Assembly (NCBI RefSeq): GCF_009905605.1 | Contig: NZ_JAAAKZ010000014.1 | Location: 62,001 to 126,000, forward strand | Source of the DNA: Runella sp. CRIBMP | GTDB lineage: Bacteria > Bacteroidota > Bacteroidia > Cytophagales > Spirosomataceae | Length of the DNA stretch: 64,000 nt | Direction: 5' to 3' | Notes under the pieces: model-generated | Databases searched by the model: none | Told to the model about the DNA's origin: nothing | Seen by the model: only the letters and a program-made list of their open reading frames with translations | Translations under genes and position numbers: made by a program | In this document: in pieces, positions 36,656 through 42,810 of the stretch | Numbering within the stretch: the stretch's first letter is position 1 | Layout: the number at the start of each line of letters is the position of its first letter

Positions 36656-38272
36656 TTATTTTTTCTCAAAAGTAATTACATCGCCATCATTACTACGGGC
36701 TGTATAAGTTATAGTAATGCCCTGATATGTTATCGTTTGGGCAACGCTCATTGTTGCTTGATGTTTTTTGGTGTCAGTTTCATTGATAGGCAAAACTTTC
36801 ACGGCACCATTTCCAGAGGCTATACTGGCATCTACCAAGTAAACCAAAGGGCCTTCTTTTACCAAATTTTTGTCGTAGCCCAGCTTTCTTCTACTTTCCA
36901 CCACAATCGTTGATTTGGTATCAATCGGTATAGTCAATAACTTAACACCCCCTGCGGTTTCGATAGGGGTCAAGGTAACAGACCCATTACCCACATTGCC
37001 TTGGCATACTATTTGATTATCATCCAACCAACCCAATGTCCAACGTTCCCAACCTAAAAATTCAGGAGCGATGCCACTAATCAAACCCATAAGGCTATAA
37101 TCACCTACAAATCTATGCTGTGTTCCATTATAAGGATACAGATCGACAAGACCTAAATTATGCCCAAATTCATGAGCAAATAATAATCCTTTTGGCCAAT
37201 CTTTCAATGCTTTACCAGAAGTGAAAGCGTTATTCACAAACTTGCCGTCCACATTGATTCCGCTTGCGTTACTGTTTGAGTTCCATGCGGCCGCACCTGC
37301 CAAGGGACTATTGTTTGGGTCAGTGACGACATAAACATGGCTATATTTAGAAAAATCAACTTTTGGATTTGCTAAGGAAATTGCCTCTTGGATATAAGCT
37401 TTATGGTCTGCAAAAGTAGAAAATGAATAAGAAGTACCTGGTTTGCTCATCCTGAACCATTCAAAGGTAGGTTCTAACTCTAACTTTAATTTGTTGTAAG
37501 ACATTGTCTTTAAAAAATCTTCTGCTTCTGGTGAGATATAAGTATCAAAGATTTCTTTTGGAGTTTTCGTCGCAATAGCCTCGTTAAAATCAACAAAAAT
37601 AATACCCACTTTCACTGTTCCAGTTGAAGGAACTCGATATTGATTATTGGTAAATCCGACCACAACAGGACTGTTGAATGTAGATTGTATCTTGCATGAT
37701 GTTACGTTGGGGCTGTTAAATACGAACCCCGCCAATGTAGCATTTCCACTCGGAGTAGTTACAACGATGTCTCCGCTATTACCAGTACCCACGACCGCCG
37801 TGATAGTGGTGGCATTATCAACTTTGAATGAAGATGCAGCTACCCCACCAAACGTTACAGCTGTTGCCCCAGTGAAATTAGTACCTGTGATGGTAATGAT
37901 TGAGTTGGTTGTTCCACTTTTGGTACTAATTGATGCAATGGTAGGAGGCGGATTCACAAAGGTAAACCCTGATAGTTTGGCAGTACCTGTCGGAGCAAAT
38001 ACTGTAACTTCTCCACTTGCTCCGATACCGACTTTAGCTGTGATGGTAGTGGCATTGACAACTGTAAATGAAGAAGCTGCCACTCCGCCAAAGGACACGG
38101 ATGTCGTACCTATAAAATTTGCTCCAACAATCGTTATGTCGGTGCCAGTAGTTCCTGATGTAGGCGAAAAAGATATAATTTGTGTTGGCGTAGGTAATGG
38201 TGTTTCGACCGTTTTTTTACAGCTTGAATAAAGCAAACTGATTAGAATTAAGTAAAAGATTGTTTTTTTCAT
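36656..38272 (-). CDS. Lipoprotein metalloprotease with two IPT/TIG domains
   Basis: 538 aa. Lipoprotein signal with lipobox LYSSC near residue 18. Two IPT/TIG Ig-like domains (about 25-110 and 110-195; each has the pattern GTTxxxxTGTNF...VxFGGxxASSF). Then a peptidase domain of the M6/gametolysin-like kind with zinc motif FAHEFGHNLGLVD, a downstream DYSLMG turn and a closing beta-sandwich. It is likely surface-anchored and degrades extracellular protein. At 1.6 kb it is the largest cassette gene in this array. Confidence 0.8.
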   Translation of the reverse strand: MKKTIFYLILISLLYSSCKKTVETPLPTPTQIISFSPTSGTTGTDITIVGANFIGTTSVSFGGVAASSFTVVNATTITAKVGIGASGEVTVFAPTGTAKLSGFTFVNPPPTIASISTKSGTTNSIITITGTNFTGATAVTFGGVAASSFKVDNATTITAVVGTGNSGDIVVTTPSGNATLAGFVFNSPNVTSCKIQSTFNSPVVVGFTNNQYRVPSTGTVKVGIIFVDFNEAIATKTPKEIFDTYISPEAEDFLKTMSYNKLKLELEPTFEWFRMSKPGTSYSFSTFADHKAYIQEAISLANPKVDFSKYSHVYVVTDPNNSPLAGAAAWNSNSNASGINVDGKFVNNAFTSGKALKDWPKGLLFAHEFGHNLGLVDLYPYNGTQHRFVGDYSLMGLISGIAPEFLGWERWTLGWLDDNQIVCQGNVGNGSVTLTPIETAGGVKLLTIPIDTKSTIVVESRRKLGYDKNLVKEGPLVYLVDASIASGNGAVKVLPINETDTKKHQATMSVAQTITYQGITITYTARSNDGDVITFEKK

Positions 38273-38306
38273 ATTTGGGATGTTTATTAAGTTGATTTAC
38301 AGTAGC

Positions 38307-38500
38307 CACCAACGTACAGGGCTTGTGGTCAGGTGGGGGTTTTGAAACTCGTTCGCCCGAACGTCTGCCGATGTAAAATACTGATGCTGAGTTACTTACA
38401 AATATTCAATAGGTTTCCGTCCGCCGAAACAAAAGTACATAAAATTACGAATGTTCAATTACTTTCGTCAGCCCCCACTTGCCACAAATCCATGTTGGCG
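38307..38500 (-). repeat. attC-like palindrome (194 bp)
   Basis: Inverse core CGCCAAC, core GTTGGTG. The arms CCAACGTACAGGGCTTGTGG and CCAACATGGATTTGTGG align with two extra bases in the first, and then share GTGGGGG. CGTCAGCCC occurs in the inner part. Longer loop region than the 132-bp sites. It follows the stop of the 38525-39016 gene by 24 bp. Confidence 0.75.
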
Positions 38501-38524
38501 GTAGTTTTTATTTTCTCGCAATGC

Positions 38525-39016
38525 TTATGTCCTGCTATAAATTGTCAAGTCGCAACTTAATGCAATAACGAAAGTGTCGCCAGTCTCGGAAAATCCAAAT
38601 GCTCTTAATTCACAAGCACCATCCTTACAAATAAATTTCTTTTCTGTCCCGTCAGGCGATAATAAATAAATTTTTTGGACTAAATATTTCTCAAATGGTC
38701 TGTCGTCTGGTTCGGGTTCAGATATAATCAAAGTCCAATTGTCTTGTGTTGTCTTTGCTAAGTTGTCGCTGCCATAAAGTCCATAAGTCTTTATTTCAAT
38801 ATTTTCTAAAATGTCAAAACCTACGATTGAATTTGTCGATTGGTCGAATTTGTCCCACCAATTTGAATCATTGTTCAGTCTTGCAATTTTTTCTCCCGTT
38901 TTGCAGTTAAAGATTCCCTGTCCCTGACTTGATAAAACGATTAAAAAGTCTTCTTTGTCTGCGTACCCAATGTTTTCAAGTCCACCAATAGCAAAAGTGT
39001 TTTTGTGTGTCCACAT
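38525..39016 (-). CDS. Hypothetical cassette protein
   Basis: 163 aa, soluble, no signal peptide, unrecognised. Pattern of repeated beta strands (AIGGLENIGYADKEDFLIVLS; TFVIALSCDLTIYS), so probably a beta-rich fold, perhaps propeller-like. Start 22 bp after the 39039-39170 site and stop 24 bp before the next: a single-gene cassette. Confidence 0.65.
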   Translation of the reverse strand: MWTHKNTFAIGGLENIGYADKEDFLIVLSSQGQGIFNCKTGEKIARLNNDSNWWDKFDQSTNSIVGFDILENIEIKTYGLYGSDNLAKTTQDNWTLIISEPEPDDRPFEKYLVQKIYLLSPDGTEKKFICKDGACELRAFGFSETGDTFVIALSCDLTIYSRT

Positions 39017-39038
39017 GAGGTCTTTTTTTTAAAATTAC

Positions 39039-39170
39039 TGCCAACGGACAGGTATTGCCGAAGGCGGGGTTTAGAATTGCTAATGCTTGGTTAAAGTACA
39101 AAAGTTTATAGAAATACCAAAAGTTTGGATTATGTACTGAAGCCCCGCTTTTGGCAATACCTTGTTGGCA
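39039..39170 (-). repeat. attC-like palindrome (132 bp)
   Basis: Inverse core TGCCAAC, core GTTGGCA. The arms pair as GGTATTGCCGAAGGCGGGG with GGTATTGCCAAAAGCGGGG, two extra bases near the core in one arm. One of the clearest members of the family. It lies 6 bp after the stop of the PhzF gene. Confidence 0.8.
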
Positions 39171-39176
39171 GTAGTT

Positions 39177-39965
39177 TTATTCTGTCCAAAATTTTCCAAT
39201 TGAATATGTTTTTGCTTGCCCACTAATAATCACTCGGTCTCCTTTGTCTTCACAATACAACTTCCCTAATCGTTCAGAAACTTGTTTGGCATAAAGTTCT
39301 TTTTTATTAAGTCTTTTTGACCAAAATGGAATTAAAGAACAATGTGCAGAACCTGTTACAGGATCTTCTAGAATTGATGCTTGTGGTGTAAAAAACCTTG
39401 AAACGAAATCGCATTTATCACCAACTGCTGTTACAATTACACCTCCTGGGTCAATATTTATTTGGTCGAATAATTGTCTATCAATTTCAATGTTTCTAAC
39501 TTCTGTTTCATTTTCATACACCAAAACATAGTCTCTTGATTTTAAAATTTCTTTCGGTTGAATATTTAAGGATTTTGAAATTGTCGGTGGTAAGATGTCG
39601 ACAACAGGCATTCTTGATGGGAAGTTCATTTTATATTTTCCATTTTCAATTTTGACAATTAAGTCGCCACTTAAAGTTTCAAACACAATTTTATCTTTCT
39701 TATAGTCAAGAATTGTCGCTAAACTATGAGCAGTTGCAAGTGTAGCGTGACCGCACAAATCCATTTCAATTTCAGGCGTAAACCATCGTAAATGGATTTT
39801 TTCTCCTTTGTCAACAAAAAAAGCAGTTTCAGCAACTGCGTTTTCTTTTGCTATTTTCAACAAGATTTCGTCTGACAACCAATTGTCAAGTGGCACAACA
39901 CAAGCAGGATTTCCTCCAAAAATTGTGTCTGTAAATGCGTCAATTTGATATATATTATGTTTCAC
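39177..39965 (-). CDS. PhzF-family epimerase/isomerase-like protein
   Basis: 262 aa from the GTG at 39965. A longer reading starts inside or beyond the attC-like site and adds residues without family character. Both PhzF halves are present: YQIDAFTDTIFGGNPACVV with the catalytic Glu in ENAVAETAFF, MDLCGHATLATAH, and DPVTGSAHCSL in the second half. The family includes diaminopimelate-epimerase-like isomerases and phenazine PhzF. The substrate is unknown. It ends 6 bp before its attC-like site. Confidence 0.85.
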   Translation of the reverse strand: MKHNIYQIDAFTDTIFGGNPACVVPLDNWLSDEILLKIAKENAVAETAFFVDKGEKIHLRWFTPEIEMDLCGHATLATAHSLATILDYKKDKIVFETLSGDLIVKIENGKYKMNFPSRMPVVDILPPTISKSLNIQPKEILKSRDYVLVYENETEVRNIEIDRQLFDQINIDPGGVIVTAVGDKCDFVSRFFTPQASILEDPVTGSAHCSLIPFWSKRLNKKELYAKQVSERLGKLYCEDKGDRVIISGQAKTYSIGKFWTE

Positions 39966-39985
39966 TATGTTCTGTTTAAAATTAC

Positions 39986-40117
39986 TGCTAACGTTTTGCC
40001 GCTTTGCGAAGGCGGGGTTTTTCAGCACTAAACTTCATTAGATGCACAAAGCTTGAATTTAGCACTTCACAGTCATAGAAGCACGAAACCTCAGCTTTTG
40101 CAAAACGGCTGTTATAC
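39986..40117 (-). repeat. attC-like palindrome (132 bp)
   Basis: Inverse core GTATAAC, core GTTAGCA. The arms pair through CG(C/T)TTTGC(G/A)AA. The inner part repeats the AGATGCACAAAGCTTG-type motif. The GTATAAC inverse core matches the GTTATAC that begins the same cassette at 40679 (identical 7 bases, 15-bp match with one difference outward), while its own partner arm has GTTAGCA. Confidence 0.8.
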
Positions 40118-40126
40118 ACCGTTTTT

Positions 40127-40666
40127 CTATTCTCCATTTGTTTTTACAAATCGATTTTTTATTATTTTCCATTCATTTATCAGACTGTCGAAAGCAAATC
40201 TTATGTCAGGCTGGTATCCATTTATCCCACCACAACCCACAGTAATTTCTGTTTTTTTTAAACGTATTCCTCTGCAGAAATGAAGTTTTCTTTTTCCTGT
40301 AAATCCTATATAACTAAAATTTATGTCAACCGTGTCCTTGGATATTATGTTGTGAACAATTCTTAAAACATTAATTGTCCGTTTCTCTTTTATTGATAAG
40401 TCAATTAATTCGTCTGTCGTCAGAAATTTATACCTGTCAGGCACGATTAAGTTTTTAATTCTGCTTCCGTATTCGTTCATTTCAACGTAATGCCATCCAC
40501 TCTGCAAAAGCAAATCAATCCTATTGTTTAAAGCTTTCACATATAAACTGTCCAATATATCTGGTTCAATTTTATTTATGAGACTTCCGTCTTCGCCAAG
40601 TTTGTTTTCTTGTCCGAAAGTCAAAAATCCTATTAGTATCAATATGATTGTTAGTGTCGTTCTCAA
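40127..40666 (-). CDS. Secreted hypothetical cassette protein
   Basis: 179 aa with a signal peptide (MRTTLTIILILIGFLTFGQ). Mature protein unrecognised; it ends ITVGCGGINGYQPDIRFAFDSL. Its start is 6 bp after the preceding attC-like core, the tightest spacing in the array, and its stop 9 bp before the next. Confidence 0.65.
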   Translation of the reverse strand: MRTTLTIILILIGFLTFGQENKLGEDGSLINKIEPDILDSLYVKALNNRIDLLLQSGWHYVEMNEYGSRIKNLIVPDRYKFLTTDELIDLSIKEKRTINVLRIVHNIISKDTVDINFSYIGFTGKRKLHFCRGIRLKKTEITVGCGGINGYQPDIRFAFDSLINEWKIIKNRFVKTNGE

Positions 40667-40672
40667 AATGGT

Positions 40673-40869
40673 GTATAACGAAAAAGGCTTGGCGTTGTTG
40701 GGGAATTAGCATTCCGTCAGCCCATAACCAAAGCCCAATGATTGCAATATTGCTGATGTTTTATTCATAAGCCAAATTTATAACGTCAATCCCGAACTGA
40801 AGCACAATAAAGAACAAATGCTGAGGCAGTATTCGTCAAGCCCCAATAATGCTAAACCTAATGTTGGCT
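40673..40869 (-). repeat. attC-like palindrome (197 bp)
   Basis: Inverse core AGCCAAC, core GTTATAC. The arms pair as GGCTTGGCGTTGTTGGGG with GGTTTAGCATTATTGGGG. Internal CCGTCAGCCC and CGTCAAGCCCC elements. It closes the first cassette after the recombinase; its AGCCAAC inverse core matches the GTTGTCT junction at 41496-41502 in six of seven bases. Confidence 0.75.
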
Positions 40870-40881
40870 GCTGTGTTTCTT

Positions 40882-41418
40882 CTATTTGAGTTTCTCTTTT
40901 TTCAAAACTTCATCGAGAATATATGATTTTACAACCTCGTAGTTATTTGTTGGAACTCCATCAAAATTGTCATCATTAAAATCGTGGTGAACAGTTCTGT
41001 CCCAATAAACTTCATATTCAATAATTGGGAAATATTTCGGTGTTTCAGTTATCCAAAAATTTCCAAAACCACCTGAATATGCTCCAACAGGTTTAAAGTA
41101 ACCATTGAAAATTCTTCCTTCAACTGTCTGAAACATAAAACTTCTCATTTTCAACTTGTCTATAGAAAATGGATTAATTATGTTTAGTCCTAAAAACCCA
41201 AAGACCAAAGTCAGACATATTATTGCAACAGATTTAGAATATACTTTTAAAACCCTATTGGTTTGTCCTGGTTTAAATGTAAGTCGGTAAGAATAAATTG
41301 CTAGAACTACTGAGAATATTATGTCTGTCCAATAACCGACAAAAGAAAAGTCTGAAATTGTAATAAAAATCAAATAGATCAAAAATAAACTTGGAATAAT
41401 TACAGTCTTTGATTTCAT
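40882..41418 (-). CDS. Membrane hypothetical protein, first cassette
   Basis: 178 aa with three hydrophobic helices in the first 90 residues (LFLIYLIFITISDFSF; IIFSVVLAIYSY; VAIICLTLVFGFLGL) followed by a soluble C-terminal half. Unrecognised. It is the gene nearest the recombinase, the position of the most recently acquired cassette in a classical integron. About 78 bp separate its start from the junction core. Confidence 0.65.
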   Translation of the reverse strand: MKSKTVIIPSLFLIYLIFITISDFSFVGYWTDIIFSVVLAIYSYRLTFKPGQTNRVLKVYSKSVAIICLTLVFGFLGLNIINPFSIDKLKMRSFMFQTVEGRIFNGYFKPVGAYSGGFGNFWITETPKYFPIIEYEVYWDRTVHHDFNDDNFDGVPTNNYEVVKSYILDEVLKKEKLK

Positions 41419-41479
41419 TCTAAGTCGTAAATATTGTTAAAAGTGTCAAATAAGTAATAAGAAATTTCGGAATTTAGAG

Positions 41480-41512
41480 TTTTTTCTAACATAGCAGACA
41501 ACATCTGTGTTT
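41480..41512 (-). promoter_or_regulatory. Candidate attI-like insertion junction
   Basis: Minus-strand GTTGTCTGCTATGTT (core at 41496-41502) matches the other end of the first cassette, GTTGGCTGCTGTGTT (40863 on), at 13 of 15 positions. No hairpin partner lies on its high-coordinate side, as expected for an attI site rather than an attC site. The remainder of the intergenic stretch 41419-41614 is AT-rich and otherwise featureless. It lies 112 bp after the recombinase stop. Confidence 0.45.
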
Positions 41513-41614
41513 ACGCTACTTTCTCTTTGTTATTGCGTATATATCGGCATTGAGCGAGGGGAACGTAGTTTTACAAAGTGATTGATTGTTGCTATCAAAC
41601 ATACTATCCTCAAT

Positions 41615-42670
41615 TTATATTTCCAAAGTATCCAACGGACTTTTTATTTGGTCAAATCCTTTGGTAGTGAGGTGAGTATAAATTTCAGTGGTCTTGCTGC
41701 TTTCATGCCCCAACAGGAGTTGAATGTAGCGTAAATCGGTGCCGTTTTCGAGCAGGTGCGTGGCAAAACTGTGCCGAAGCGTATGCACTGTAACATTTTT
41801 TTTGATGCCTGCTCTTTGGCATGCTGCTTTCAGAATCTGTTGAATAGATCGTGCCGAATACATGGGCGCGTCTTGCCCCTCAAACAAATAGTCAATGGGC
41901 TTATACTGTATGTAATACTTTCGTAACAATTCCAAGGCTTTGGGCGATAGCAGCGTATAACGGTCTTTTTTGCCCTTTGATTGCTCTATGCGTATTTGCA
42001 TTCGATGGGAGTCTATGTCTTTGATTTTGAGTCGAATCGCTTCGCTAATTCGTAACCCTGAAGCGTAAATAAGGCTTAGAATCATTTTGTGCTTGAGGTT
42101 CTGAATCGTATTCAATATCCGCTGTACCTCATCGCTGCTGAGCACCACTGGCAGGGCTTTGTCGCGTTGGGGCCGTTGGAGGGCATAAAACCGCCGCTTA
42201 CCGCCCAGTACTTTTTCATAATAAAACTTGATGGCATTGATGGCGGTGTTTTGGGTAGAAGCAGACACCTTGCGTTCAAGGACCAAATAGCGACAGAATT
42301 CAATGATTTTCTTTTCGTCTATCTCATCAATGGCATCCAGCGGAAAGTGATTGATAAACTCCTCAAAAGCTACTCCGTAGGATTTGATAGTCGTGCTGCC
42401 GTCTTTATCTTCATAATTACGTGTTTTGATTTTACCTTCAATATAGACCAAACTTCCTTTTTGGAGGTATTTGGCTGCTAAATCTGCCAAACTACGCCAT
42501 ATAACGATATTGTGCCATTCGGTTTGAGTGTGGTTTTGTCCATTTTTGTCTTTGAAAATTTCAGTTGTGGCCAGCGAAAACTTTGCTACGCTTATGCCGC
42601 CTTCTAAGGCCTGAAATTCAGGCACATTTCCAAGGTTTCCAATTAAAGTGACGCGGTTAAGTCCTCTCAT
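41615..42670 (-). CDS. Tyrosine recombinase with N-terminal SSB-like domain
   Basis: 351 aa from the ATG at 42670 (MRGLNRVTLIGNLG). Residues 1-92 are an SSB OB fold of ordinary bacterial type: TEWHNIVIWRSLADLAAKYL and KGSLVYIEGKIKTRNYEDKDG. The last OB strand and the acidic C-terminal tail of SSB are missing. Residues 93-165 are the latter part of a core-binding domain (TTIKSYGVAFEEF onward). The catalytic domain is complete: Arg207 (SGLRISE), Lys in GKKDR near 232-235, His296/Arg299 (HTLRHSF), His322 (LLGHES) and Tyr331 (IYTHL). It lacks the extra segment that integron integrases have before the HxxR box. Adjacent to the cassette array and co-oriented with it, so the likely cassette recombinase. 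Confidence 0.88.
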   Translation of the reverse strand: MRGLNRVTLIGNLGNVPEFQALEGGISVAKFSLATTEIFKDKNGQNHTQTEWHNIVIWRSLADLAAKYLQKGSLVYIEGKIKTRNYEDKDGSTTIKSYGVAFEEFINHFPLDAIDEIDEKKIIEFCRYLVLERKVSASTQNTAINAIKFYYEKVLGGKRRFYALQRPQRDKALPVVLSSDEVQRILNTIQNLKHKMILSLIYASGLRISEAIRLKIKDIDSHRMQIRIEQSKGKKDRYTLLSPKALELLRKYYIQYKPIDYLFEGQDAPMYSARSIQQILKAACQRAGIKKNVTVHTLRHSFATHLLENGTDLRYIQLLLGHESSKTTEIYTHLTTKGFDQIKSPLDTLEI

Positions 42671-42810
42671 ATTTAAATATATTAGTGACAATGTGCTATT
42701 TAGAACACATTCCGCCCAAATAGCCACTCACCAAAACGGTTTCGTCGCTTTTTCTTGAGAAATCTTCCAAATTTTACTAACATTAGGTTTCATTAACCTA
42801 ACTGTATCCT

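Larger units (their letters stand above)
29033..42670 (-). mobile_element. Integron-like cassette array with SSB-recombinase
   Basis: Composite region. It begins at the recombinase gene (41615-42670) and extends to lower coordinates as a row of mostly minus-strand cassettes, each with one or two genes and an attC-like palindrome after the stop. Seven cassettes here have matched ends (GTT-core inverted repeats). Two are non-coding. A decayed Xer/IS91 element interrupts the array at about 31.7-33.2 kb, beyond which junctions are degenerate. All cassettes are more AT-rich than the flanking chromosome. Unlike classical integrons, the recombinase gene points in the same direction as the cassettes. 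Confidence 0.65.

Noticed and set aside
39965-40028. Longer PhzF start at 40028
   Set aside because: The extra residues are read through the attC-like site and have no family character. GTG at 39965 gives a normal PhzF start.
2050-40869. Palindromes as simple transcription terminators or REP elements
   Set aside because: They lack T runs, have bulky asymmetric loops and RYYYAAC/GTTRRRY ends, and matched cassette ends explain them better. A side effect on transcription is not excluded.
41615-42727. Recombinase start at 42727
   Set aside because: The additional 19 residues lie before the conserved SSB start MRGLNRVTLIG.
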